Origin: Sphingobium boeckii
GTDB lineage: Bacteria; Pseudomonadota; Alphaproteobacteria; Sphingomonadales; Sphingomonadaceae
Direction: 5' to 3'
DNA length: 64,000 nt
Assembly (NCBI RefSeq): GCF_014199215.1
Contig: NZ_JACIJC010000004.1
Span: 372,001 to 436,000, forward strand
Shown: one piece after another, positions 25,602-34,245 of the stretch
Numbering within the stretch: position 1 is the first letter of the stretch
Layout: each line of letters starts with the position of its first letter
Made by a program: the position numbers and the translations under genes
The notes under the pieces: generated by a model
Told to the model about the DNA's origin: nothing
Database searches by the model: none
Seen by the model: the letters and a program-made list of their open reading frames with translations, nothing else

Positions 25602-27002
25602 ATGCTAGACGATGTGAAGACGGCCCGCGATTCGGTGCCTTTCGAGATCACCGATCCCGAACGCATCCCCACGCCGCGCTATTATGACGAGGCCTTTTAC
25701 AAGCGCGAATGCGAGGAGCTATGGCCGCATGTGTGGCAGATGGCCTGCCGCGTGGAGCAGATTCCCGAGATCGGCGACTGGATCGAATATAGCAATCTCG
25801 GCAAGTCGGTCATCATCGTGCGCACCAAGGATGGCATCAAGGCGCATCACAATGCCTGCCGCCATCGCGGCGTGCCGCTGACCGAGGGGCCGCACGGCAA
25901 TTGCAAGGGCAAGGGCTTCATCTGCCCCTTCCACGGCTGGCGCTGGAATGTCGAGGGGAAGAATACCTTCGTTTATGGTCGTCACATGTTCAGTGAAAGC
26001 CAGCTCGATGAAAGCGATCTGGCGCTGCGCCCATGCCGCACCGAAATCGAGATGGGCTGCGTCTTCATCAATTTCGACGACAATGCGCCATCCTTGCGCG
26101 AAAACCTGGGTCCGCTCGCGATCGGGCTGGACGCCTATAATGCCGACAAGATGCGCGCCGAATGGTGCTACGCCACTGTGCTGCCCGCCAATTGGAAGAT
26201 CGCGATGGAAGCCTTTATGGAAGGCTATCATGTGATGCGCACGCATCCGCAGCTTCAGAAGAAGGTGCCGATGATATACAATATGATGTATGGCATGGAT
26301 ACGGGCGGCATCGGCGATCCGATCAATCCGAACCGCTCCATGAAGGAGAATATCGAAGATCAGGTGGAGCATATGCAATTGCTGAGCGACGGCATGTCCG
26401 GCATGTGCCACGCCAAGGATGTGGCGGTGGCCCGCACGCTGATCGATGTCGATCTGCCCGAGGATCCGGGTCAGGCGATCATGCAATGGTTCGGCATGGT
26501 CAATCACTTCGTCACCCAGGCCGGCCAGGCGCGCGGCGAGCCGACTCCCGATCTCAACAAGATCGCCGTGGAGACCCCGGTCAAGGCGGTGGAGTTCATC
26601 TTCCCCAATTATTTCGTTCTGCCGTTCCTTTCGAGCATGGCCGCTTACCGCATTCGCCCGCTGGGACCGGAAAGCTGCATGTTCGAATTGTGGTCGCTCA
26701 CGCATTTTGCCGAGGGCCAGGAACCCGCACCCGTGATGGACCCGGTGATACTGCCCTATGACAGCGATCAATTCCCCATGATCCCCCGGCAGGATTATTC
26801 CAATATCCCGCAGCAGCAAAAGGGTATGCACGCCGAAGGCTTCGATTTCATGCGCCTCTCAAAGGATATCGAAGGGCTGATCAGCAATTATCAGCGCATC
26901 ATAGACGGCTATCTGAAGGACGTGCCCCAGGACAAACTGGCCGCCGCAACGCAGAAGCTGGCCGGCAATTTCGATGGCCCGATCGTGGATCTGGGCTTCT
27001 GA
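25602..27002 (+). CDS. Rieske non-haem iron oxygenase, alpha subunit
   Basis: 466 residues from ATG 25602. Rieske ligands are C86, H88, C108 and H111 (ACRHRGVPL ... FICPFHGWRW). Catalytic His210 and His215 lie in EGYHVMRTH. As in the oxygenase at 18635, Glu (207) replaces the usual bridging Asp. There is no beta-subunit gene. A Rieske ferredoxin at 29394 and none of the usual reductases are nearby. Probable ring or N/O-demethylating oxygenase of the pathway. The 112-base gap after it shows no clear terminator. Confidence 0.9.
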   Translation: MLDDVKTARDSVPFEITDPERIPTPRYYDEAFYKRECEELWPHVWQMACRVEQIPEIGDWIEYSNLGKSVIIVRTKDGIKAHHNACRHRGVPLTEGPHGNCKGKGFICPFHGWRWNVEGKNTFVYGRHMFSESQLDESDLALRPCRTEIEMGCVFINFDDNAPSLRENLGPLAIGLDAYNADKMRAEWCYATVLPANWKIAMEAFMEGYHVMRTHPQLQKKVPMIYNMMYGMDTGGIGDPINPNRSMKENIEDQVEHMQLLSDGMSGMCHAKDVAVARTLIDVDLPEDPGQAIMQWFGMVNHFVTQAGQARGEPTPDLNKIAVETPVKAVEFIFPNYFVLPFLSSMAAYRIRPLGPESCMFELWSLTHFAEGQEPAPVMDPVILPYDSDQFPMIPRQDYSNIPQQQKGMHAEGFDFMRLSKDIEGLISNYQRIIDGYLKDVPQDKLAAATQKLAGNFDGPIVDLGF

Positions 27003-27114
27003 CGATATCGGAAGGCATTTGACCCGTCGGTTTGCGCGTCGAAAAAGCGCAGACGGTCGACCGATCGGGTCCGAAACTTTATGCCGTCATAGCCCGGCGT
27101 CGGATCATATCGCC

Positions 27115-28032
27115 CTAACCCCAGATCGCATCCGCTGCCGCAAGCCCCTGCGCGCCACGGCCACCCAAGGCACCAATCAGCGCCTTGAGGCGATAGGTCC
27201 ACAGATGCAGCGGATGCTCCAGCGTCATGCCCATGGCACCCAGGAATTGATGGAAATCATAGACCGTCGCCCGCGCTGATTCCTGTGCGTGCAACGCCGC
27301 CAGCGCGGCATCGCCGGGATCCAGCGTGCCCGCCGCCTTCATCGCCAGCCAATAGACGCCATTGGTTCTCACCTGCGCCTCGGCCAGCCTATGGCGAATG
27401 GCCTGGAAAGTGGCGAGCGGACGGCCGAATTGCTGGCGATCGGTCACATAGGTCGCGGTGCTGCCCAGCGCCGCGGCCAGCAGACCCGCCGCCTCCGCCG
27501 CAAGCCCAACCCGCCAGCGGACAAGAACCGCCTCGGGTGACACATCGGGACACGGCATCGCCACCGTCGCCGGATCGATCAGCAGCGTGCCCATCGGATA
27601 GCCGAACAGCGTGTCTTCAGCGCGCGCCTGATCCTGGCTTACGGTGAAACTGGAGACAGTCTCGTGGCCCGTGACGATCACCGTGGCTCCGGCCTTGAGG
27701 AAACGGATCGGCCGCGCGTGCTTTCCCTCCATCACCAGGCAGAGCGGACGCGACACATCATCCCCCAGCAGCGGCCGCACGAGCGCGCTCGCCGCTGCCT
27801 CGATCGCATAAGGCAGGCGCGCCAGCCGTTCGATGATCAGCGCGGCCGATACCGCACCCAGATCCGGATCGAAGGCGACATCCAGAAAACCACCCTCGGC
27901 CAGTTCACGGTCTAGGGCGTCACTGACCATCGCAAAGCCGGCCTCATGCGTAGGCGCAGCCGCATAGGGCTTCGCAAGAGAGTCGATCGCGTCGAGAATG
28001 GCGATCTGATCGGAGGACAGAGCCAGATCCAT
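27115..28032 (-). CDS. Acyl-CoA dehydrogenase, short subunit of a tandem pair
   Basis: 305 residues from ATG 28032 (MDLALSSDQIAILDAIDS), shorter than the 380-400 of a complete enzyme. The middle beta-domain is reduced; the C-terminal helical domain has DRQQFGRPLATFQAIRH and AMGMTLEHPLHLW. Its ATG overlaps the stop of the partner gene (TGATG), so the two are made together. The layout matches the heteromeric alpha2beta2 acyl-CoA dehydrogenases of steroid degradation, in which one subunit supplies catalysis. A longer frame to 28317 overlaps the partner and is rejected. Confidence 0.85.
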   Translation of the reverse strand: MDLALSSDQIAILDAIDSLAKPYAAAPTHEAGFAMVSDALDRELAEGGFLDVAFDPDLGAVSAALIIERLARLPYAIEAAASALVRPLLGDDVSRPLCLVMEGKHARPIRFLKAGATVIVTGHETVSSFTVSQDQARAEDTLFGYPMGTLLIDPATVAMPCPDVSPEAVLVRWRVGLAAEAAGLLAAALGSTATYVTDRQQFGRPLATFQAIRHRLAEAQVRTNGVYWLAMKAAGTLDPGDAALAALHAQESARATVYDFHQFLGAMGMTLEHPLHLWTYRLKALIGALGGRGAQGLAAADAIWG

Positions 28033-29177
28033 CAGCGCGGCTCCCTGGGCAGTTTCAGCACGTCGGTCGCGATGATGTTGAGCTGGATTTCGGCCGCCCC
28101 CGCCGCAATCCCAGCCACGATCCCGCGTTGATGGTGCATTTTGAGATAGGGATGCGCGTCGGCCAGCGCCTCCGGCAGATATTCCACCACGAACTCGGCC
28201 ACCTTGCGCTCCGCCATCACGGTGGCAAAGCGTGCGGAGCTGGATTCCGCGCCGATCGCCTCGCCGCGGCTGCGACAATCGATGATCGCATAGCTCGCCA
28301 TACGCGCGGCCTCGCACAATGCAGCGGCATGGGCGGCCTCCAGCTTCACGGCCTCGCTGGCAAATTCCGCCTGCGCCTGCAAAAGGCTCACCGCACGATC
28401 AAGCGCCGCGCGCGCGAGCGCATATCGCGGAATACCCAACCGTTCGTTGGTGAGCGAATAGCCGATGATTTCCCAGGCCTGCCCCTCATCGCCGAGACGC
28501 GCGCTGACGGGCACGACGCAATCATCGAAAAAGACCTCATGGATATCCCCCTCGCCGATCAGCGAGGGGATCTGCCGCACGGTGATGCCCGGCGTATCCA
28601 TCGGCACGAGCAGGATGGAGATGCCCTTCTTGCGATCGTCGCTGGTGCGGCATACGAGAAAGCAGGTGTCGGCCAGCCCGGCATAGCTCGTCCAGATCTT
28701 TTGACCTGAGACCCGGTAATTGTCTCCATCCAGCACGGCGCGGGTGCGGAGCGACGCCAGATCGGAGCCCGAGCCGGGCTCGGAAAAGCCTTGGCACCAG
28801 AGCGCCTTGCCTTCGGAAATCGGTGGCAAATAGCGTGCCTGCTGGTCCGCCGAACCATATTTGATCAACGTGGGGCCGACCCAATTGACGTTCATATATT
28901 GGCCGCCGCGCGGCTCGCCCGCGATCCACATTTCCTCGGCCAGGATCGCCTGATGCCAGGGATCCAGCCCCTGCCCGCCGATCGCCTTGGGCCAGTGCGG
29001 CGTCAGCAGACCCTCTTCAGCCAGCTTGCCGCAAAACGTCTCGGCATATTTGGTGAGCGCGGGAGAGGCCGGGCCGTGCTGCGAAAAGCGCTCCCAATCG
29101 TCGGGCAGCGTGACGGCCAGGAAATCCTGCAGCCGCTGGCGAAACGCGGCTTCCTCTGGGGTCCATTCGAAGTTCAT
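28032..29177 (-). CDS. Acyl-CoA dehydrogenase, long subunit of a tandem pair
   Basis: 381 residues from ATG 29177 (MNFEWTPEEAAFRQRLQDF); ATG 29195 is an alternative. FAD domain: WCQGFSEPGSGSDLASLRTRA and GQKIWTSYAG. The C-terminus GAAEIQLNIIATDVLKLPREP is of the type found in actinobacterial FadE pairs. Partner of the 305-residue subunit just downstream. It is divergent from a Rieske ferredoxin gene, with a 216-base gap in which nothing distinctive is seen. Confidence 0.88.
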   Translation of the reverse strand: MNFEWTPEEAAFRQRLQDFLAVTLPDDWERFSQHGPASPALTKYAETFCGKLAEEGLLTPHWPKAIGGQGLDPWHQAILAEEMWIAGEPRGGQYMNVNWVGPTLIKYGSADQQARYLPPISEGKALWCQGFSEPGSGSDLASLRTRAVLDGDNYRVSGQKIWTSYAGLADTCFLVCRTSDDRKKGISILLVPMDTPGITVRQIPSLIGEGDIHEVFFDDCVVPVSARLGDEGQAWEIIGYSLTNERLGIPRYALARAALDRAVSLLQAQAEFASEAVKLEAAHAAALCEAARMASYAIIDCRSRGEAIGAESSSARFATVMAERKVAEFVVEYLPEALADAHPYLKMHHQRGIVAGIAAGAAEIQLNIIATDVLKLPREPR

Positions 29178-29393
29178 GGGGCAGTTCATTTCCACATGCG
29201 GCGCATCTTGGGCCTGATATATCCCTTCAATCCGTTAATGGACACATGGGCGGGGGAACAGGGGCGGCGTGCGTGATCGGCGGCGCGGCGGCAAGACACC
29301 GCCCCGGTGATATGATCCCGATCCGCCCGCCCTTGCAAGCACCACGCGGCTCCGTCCATGGCATGGAGCGCAATCACAGCAGCGGGATCGAGG

Positions 29394-29708
29394 ATGAGCG
29401 AACAGCAATTTATCGCGGTGGCGCAGATCGGGGAGGTAGAGCCCGGCAAGGCGAAGCGGGTGGAAGCCGGCGGCCGCGCGATCCTGCTGTGCAACAGCGA
29501 CGGGCAAATTTATGCCGTCGAAAATCTCTGCTCTCACGCGCAGGAGCCGCTCGAATGCGGGCGGATTCGCTATGGCTGGATCGCCTGCCCGGCGCATGGC
29601 GCGCGCTTCGATCTGGAAACGGGTGAGCCGCTGAACCCGCCGGCGACGGATCCCATCGCTATTTTCCCGGTAAGGATCGTCGGAGAGACGATCGAAATCG
29701 CGGTCTAG
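29394..29708 (+). CDS. Rieske [2Fe-2S] ferredoxin
   Basis: 104 residues from ATG 29394 (CGAGG upstream). A single Rieske domain with ligands C46, H48, C65 and H68 (NLCSHAQEP ... IACPAHGARF). Small electron carrier for Rieske oxygenases, as BphA3-type ferredoxins. It is the only ferredoxin in the window and the likely partner for one or both oxygenases at 18635 and 25602. No ferredoxin reductase is present. Confidence 0.9.
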   Translation: MSEQQFIAVAQIGEVEPGKAKRVEAGGRAILLCNSDGQIYAVENLCSHAQEPLECGRIRYGWIACPAHGARFDLETGEPLNPPATDPIAIFPVRIVGETIEIAV

Positions 29709-29867
29709 CCCGCAAAAATGGGCCGCGATCCGGCATCGCCTTGCCGATATTCATGGCCATGGCTTGCGGCGTTCCTGTGAATTGAGGCCTAGCATGAGAC
29801 AGAATGGAAGCGCGCTCCGGCTCAGGCCGATCTGGATGCGTAAATCACGCTGGAGGAGGCTGGTTTT

Positions 29868-31061
29868 TTGACCGACGCACTCGAAACGCTGCGCCAGGAT
29901 GTGCGCCGCTGGCTCGCCGCCCATGCGCCGCAGGGCTGGCGGGAATATTGCACCAGCAACGAAGCGTTTCTCGATCTGCAGCGTCGCTGGTTCGCCACGC
30001 TGGCGGGCGGCGGCTATGCCGTGCCGCACTGGCCCGCCGAATGGCCGGGCGGCGGCCGCAGCCTGGCCGAACAGAAGGTCATTTACGAAGAATTTGCCCG
30101 CGCCGATACACCGCGCCTGCTGCTCTCCTTCATGTCCACCTATCATGCCGCCTCCACCCTGTTCGAATGGGGCAGCGCGGCGCAGCAGCAGCGTTACATC
30201 CCCCGGATTCTGGAGGGGGAAATCTGGTGCCAGGGCTTTTCGGAGCCCAATGCGGGATCCGACCTCGCCAGCCTCAAGACCCGTGCGGAGCGGCAGGGCG
30301 ACGTCTATATCGTGAACGGGCAGAAGCTCTGGTCCACCATGGGCCAATTCGCCGACAAATGCCTGCTGCTGGTGCGCACCAGCAATGAAGGTGCGAAACA
30401 GGCGGGGCTGACCTATCTCCTGCTCGATCTCAAGGCCAGGGGCGTCACCGCACGCCCGATCCACCAGATCCATGGCGATGAGGAATTTGCCGAACTGTTT
30501 CTCGATAATGTCGAAATTCCGGTGGAGGATCGTCTGGGCGCGGAAGGCCAGGGCTGGGCGGTCGCACAATCCACGCTTTCTTCCGAACGCGGCCTGACGC
30601 TTCTCGAGCTGAGTGCGCGGATGCGGGGTGCGCTCTGGCGGATCGCCGATCTGATCCGCGCGGGCGGGCGGGAGAATGATCCCGGCATCTTGCGCGATTT
30701 CGGTCGTCTCGCCACCAAGATCGACGCAACCTGCGCGATCGCCGATCAGTTCCTGGCCAACCGGATCGCGGGCGAGGAACGCGTGGGCGACGCCTCGATC
30801 GTCAAACTCTCTTATTCCCGCACGCTACGCGAATTCACGCTGCTCGGCCTCCGGCTGGGCGGGATGGATGCCCAATATCATGAGCCCATCACCTTTGGCG
30901 GCGGCATGGAAACAGGCAATTGGATGGCGGATTTCATGAACAGCTATGCCTGGACCATTGCGGGCGGCAGCGACGAGGTTCAGCGTAACATCATCGCGGA
31001 GCGTCTGCTCAATATGCCACGCGAACCCAAAAGCTGGACGCTGGCCGGAGACGCCGCATGA
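29868..31061 (+). CDS. Acyl-CoA dehydrogenase, long subunit of second tandem pair
   Basis: 397 residues starting at TTG 29868, accepted because GGAGGAGG stands eight bases upstream and the protein begins as the family does. Motifs: WCQGFSEPNAGSDLASLKT, VNGQKLWSTMGQFAD and the C-terminal GGSDEVQRNIIAERLLNMP. Its stop overlaps the ATG of the next gene by four bases. The layout mirrors the minus-strand pair at 27115-29177, so the two modules may act on successive intermediates or side chains. Confidence 0.88.
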   Translation: MTDALETLRQDVRRWLAAHAPQGWREYCTSNEAFLDLQRRWFATLAGGGYAVPHWPAEWPGGGRSLAEQKVIYEEFARADTPRLLLSFMSTYHAASTLFEWGSAAQQQRYIPRILEGEIWCQGFSEPNAGSDLASLKTRAERQGDVYIVNGQKLWSTMGQFADKCLLLVRTSNEGAKQAGLTYLLLDLKARGVTARPIHQIHGDEEFAELFLDNVEIPVEDRLGAEGQGWAVAQSTLSSERGLTLLELSARMRGALWRIADLIRAGGRENDPGILRDFGRLATKIDATCAIADQFLANRIAGEERVGDASIVKLSYSRTLREFTLLGLRLGGMDAQYHEPITFGGGMETGNWMADFMNSYAWTIAGGSDEVQRNIIAERLLNMPREPKSWTLAGDAA

Positions 31062-32044
31062 GCATGACCCGCGCCGAATTGCAGGATGCCGCGCACAAGG
31101 CGTTCGATCCGGCCGATCTGGTGCCCGATGCCGCCAAAAGCTGGGGCCTGATCGCGGAGATGGGCTGGCTGATGATGGCGGTGCCCGAAGAATTGGGCGG
31201 GCTCGGGCTTGGCGTGGAAGCGGCCGGTGTCACGCACATGGCCCTGGGCCGCGCGCTCGTCCCCGGCCCTGCCATCGCGCAGATGCTGGTGATCACGGCG
31301 CTGACGGCGGCCGACGGGTTGCCGGAGCGCGATGATCTGCTCACGCAAGCCATGGGTGGCGCGGTGATGACCGCATCGCTGGCGGGCTACAGCGTTGCCG
31401 GGGGACTGACCTGCGTGCCGGATGCCGACCGCGCCAGTCACGTTCTTGTGATCGAGGATCGGCGCATTGCGCTCATGCCCGTGGATGCGCAAACCCTCAC
31501 GGCGCGCGCCACTTGGGACAAGACCCGGCGCCTGTTCGACATCGCGATCGATGCGAGTGCCACAGGGTTTACGCTGGCGGAGGGCGACGCTGCGACGGCG
31601 CTGGCCGAACGGCTTCAGGCGCAGCGCCTGTTCGCGCTTTCGGGAGACTCGCTAGGGGGGGCGGATGCCATTCTGCGCCTCACCATCGAATATCTCGAAA
31701 CACGCCGTCAGTTCGATCGGCCACTGGCCATGTTTCAGGCCTTGAAGCACCGCGTGGCGGATATGAAGACCTGGCTTGCCGCTGCCGAAGCGCTGTTCTG
31801 GGCGCGTGGAAACGATCCCGCGGTTACACTGGCCGAGATGGGTGCGCTGAAGGCGCACACCACGACCGTCTATCGGACCATCGCCGAGGAGGCTGTTCAG
31901 CTTCACGGCGGCATTGGCCTTACGATGGAGCACCATTGCCATCTGTTCCTCAAGCGCGCGCTGCTCAATTGCGCGCTCGGCGGCGATGCGGATCAATGGG
32001 AAGAAATGGCGGGCAGGCAGGCGCTGGCACAAGCGACCGCCTGA
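31058..32044 (+). CDS. Acyl-CoA dehydrogenase, short subunit of second tandem pair
   Basis: 328 residues, shorter than a complete family member. Begins by overlapping the partner (ATGA). Conserved helical-domain motifs are RRQFDRPLAMFQALKH and VQLHGGIGLTMEHHCHLF. The N-terminal and middle domains are compressed. Together with the 397-residue partner it likely forms a heterotetramer with one set of active sites per dimer. Followed 25 bases later by a secreted esterase gene. Confidence 0.86.
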   Translation: MSMTRAELQDAAHKAFDPADLVPDAAKSWGLIAEMGWLMMAVPEELGGLGLGVEAAGVTHMALGRALVPGPAIAQMLVITALTAADGLPERDDLLTQAMGGAVMTASLAGYSVAGGLTCVPDADRASHVLVIEDRRIALMPVDAQTLTARATWDKTRRLFDIAIDASATGFTLAEGDAATALAERLQAQRLFALSGDSLGGADAILRLTIEYLETRRQFDRPLAMFQALKHRVADMKTWLAAAEALFWARGNDPAVTLAEMGALKAHTTTVYRTIAEEAVQLHGGIGLTMEHHCHLFLKRALLNCALGGDADQWEEMAGRQALAQATA

Positions 32045-32069
32045 CCCCGATATCAGGGGAGGATGAAGC

Positions 32070-34199
32070 ATGAGGACAATTGCGACGGCGTCATATCTGG
32101 CGGCCTCGGTGCTGGCGCTGGCCGCGCCCGTTCATGCCGGCGAACCAGCAGCGCCCACGGCTGTCAGCGCGGCGGCGGATCCCCTGTTCAAGGAACCCTA
32201 TATCGACGTTGACGAGTGGCGCGATGCCCCCGTTCGCCATCGTTATGTGCACGGTGGCTTCAAGGGCACCGACACCCGCTTTTCCTTCTATTTTCCGGAC
32301 AAGGCGCAATATCGGGACCGCTTCTTCCAACATATCACGCCCGTGCCCGATGACGAGAATCTGGCGCAGAAAATGGCCCCAGGCGAAGAAGACAAGATCG
32401 GCTTTGCGATCGCTTCGGGCGGCTATTTCGTTGAAACCAATGGCGGCGGGCGCGGCATGGTGGGGATGCCGGGCCAGCCGGTGGACGCGACCATTGCCGC
32501 CTATCGCGCCAATGCCGCGGCGGCCGATTATTCGCGCGTCGTCGCGCAGCAGATGTACGGCGGCAAGCGTCCTTATGGCTATGCCTTTGGCGGCAGTGGC
32601 GGCGGCTTCCGTACGGTCGGCGCGATCGAAAATGCGCAAGGGGTGTGGGATGGCGTCGTTCCCTATGTGCTCGGATCGCCCATGGCCCCGCCCAATATGT
32701 TCACCGTGCGGCTGCGCGCGATGCGCGTGCTGCAGGACAAATTTCCCCATATCCTCAATGCCGTTGAACCCGGCGGCAGCGGCGATCCCTATGCCGGCCT
32801 GACACCGGAGCAAGCGTCGGTGCTGCGCGAAGTGACGAATATGGGCTTCCCCACGCCCTCCTGGTTTGGCTGGCGCACGATGGGCATCCATGGCTTTGCC
32901 GCGCTCTATGGCGGGATGCTGATGGCCGATCCGGGCTATTTCAACGATTTCTGGAGCAAGCCCGGTTATCTGGGCCATGATGCGCCACAGGCGTTCGCGG
33001 GCTATCGTCTGCAACATGATTCGACCGTCGCCGCGACGATCTCGGCGAGCGATGCCGCGGCGTTGAAGCTCGACACGCGGGTGACCAACGGCACCTCCAA
33101 TGTCGACAACGCCTTTGCCGCGCTGCAGGGCGCAGCCGCCCGCCGGATCGTCGCCTTCCGTCTCGCCAGCGCACCGCCACCCACCTATTTCGTCGGCGGT
33201 GATCTGATCGTCGGATCTGGGGCGGCTGCCGGCCAGCGGCTGACGATCAGCCGGATCGTCGGTGATGTGGTCGTGCTCGGCGTTGTCGATGACACGGTCG
33301 CGGCGAAGCTCCAGGGCGGCGACAAAGTGCGGATCGACAACAGCAATTTCCTCGCCGCCGAAACCTATCACTGGCATCAGGTGCCGCCCAGGGACGCCGG
33401 CTATGCCGTGTGGGATCAGTTTCGCAAGCCGGATGGCACGCCGCTCCATCCACAGCGCGCCTTCCTGCTCGGTCCCTTGTTCACCGCCTCCACCACGGGC
33501 AGGCCGTTTGGACAGCCGCCGATGACCGGGCAGTTCAGCGGCAAGATGATCCTCGTCGAATCGCTATGGGATCGCGAGGCGATGCCATGGCAGGGCGATT
33601 GGTATCGCAGGCAGGTCGAAGCCAGCCAGGGGGCTGCGGCCGCCGACACGTTCCGGATCTGGATGATCGATCACGCGCTGCACGGCGACGACAGCCAGCA
33701 GGAGGATCCGACCCGGACGGTCAGCTATCTCGGCGTCTTGCACCAGGCGCTGCGCGATCTTTCCCTCTGGGTGGAACAGGGCGTCACGCCACCCGCCAGC
33801 ACCGCCTACGTCATAAAGGACGGGCAGGTGATTGTTCCGGCCACCGCATCCGCCCGGATGGGCATTCAGCCAGTGGCCATGGTCAAGGCCGATGGCGGTG
33901 CCAAGGCGTCGGCGAAGCCCGGTCAGTCGGTCCGCTTTTCCGCGACGATCGAAGTGCCCCCCAGCGCGGGCCGGATCATCGCGGCGGAATGGGATTTCGA
34001 AGGGGACGGCGCATTCCCGCTCAAGGCTAGGCTGCCGAAGACCCAAAAAGCGAAGATCACGCTCAAGGCCAGCCACAGCTTTCTCAAGCCGGGCACCTAT
34101 TTTCCGGCGCTCCGCGTGACGGCGGAGCGCCATGGAAATGCCGCCTCGCCTTATGCTCATATCCAGAATCTGGGGCGGGTAAGAGTCGTGGTGGAATGA
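32070..34199 (+). CDS. Secreted alpha/beta hydrolase with C-terminal PKD-like domain
   Basis: 709 residues; GGGGAGG precedes ATG 32070. Signal peptide ends near PVHAG (24). The nucleophile elbow is G174-G-S176-G-G178 in YAFGGSGGGFRT, so a serine hydrolase, tannase/feruloyl-esterase-like in size. A late His (MIDHALHG) may be the base. Residues about 610-700 form an immunoglobulin-like PKD domain (AEWDFEGDGAFPLKAR). Periplasmic or outside. It could free an acid or alcohol from the ester form of the substrate before import. I do not know a characterised homologue. Confidence 0.75.
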   Translation: MRTIATASYLAASVLALAAPVHAGEPAAPTAVSAAADPLFKEPYIDVDEWRDAPVRHRYVHGGFKGTDTRFSFYFPDKAQYRDRFFQHITPVPDDENLAQKMAPGEEDKIGFAIASGGYFVETNGGGRGMVGMPGQPVDATIAAYRANAAAADYSRVVAQQMYGGKRPYGYAFGGSGGGFRTVGAIENAQGVWDGVVPYVLGSPMAPPNMFTVRLRAMRVLQDKFPHILNAVEPGGSGDPYAGLTPEQASVLREVTNMGFPTPSWFGWRTMGIHGFAALYGGMLMADPGYFNDFWSKPGYLGHDAPQAFAGYRLQHDSTVAATISASDAAALKLDTRVTNGTSNVDNAFAALQGAAARRIVAFRLASAPPPTYFVGGDLIVGSGAAAGQRLTISRIVGDVVVLGVVDDTVAAKLQGGDKVRIDNSNFLAAETYHWHQVPPRDAGYAVWDQFRKPDGTPLHPQRAFLLGPLFTASTTGRPFGQPPMTGQFSGKMILVESLWDREAMPWQGDWYRRQVEASQGAAAADTFRIWMIDHALHGDDSQQEDPTRTVSYLGVLHQALRDLSLWVEQGVTPPASTAYVIKDGQVIVPATASARMGIQPVAMVKADGGAKASAKPGQSVRFSATIEVPPSAGRIIAAEWDFEGDGAFPLKARLPKTQKAKITLKASHSFLKPGTYFPALRVTAERHGNAASPYAHIQNLGRVRVVVE

Positions 34200-34208
34200 T
34201 CTGAACAC

Positions 34209-34244
34209 CGCCCCCCCGTCCATCCGGACAGGGGGCGCGTTTTG
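34209..34244. terminator. Bidirectional terminator between convergent genes
   Basis: CGCCCCC-type arm pairs with GGGGGCG around GTCC-ATCC-GGAC and is followed by TTTTG on the plus strand. CTGAAC and GTTCAG flank it and can lengthen the stem. It serves the esterase gene (+) and the E1-beta gene (-), whose stop codon it touches. Confidence 0.65.
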
Positions 34245-34245
34245 T

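Noticed and set aside
32091-33449. A 452-codon frame opposite the secreted esterase
   Set aside because: No recognisable domain, and the sense strand has a signal peptide, Ser elbow and ribosome site.
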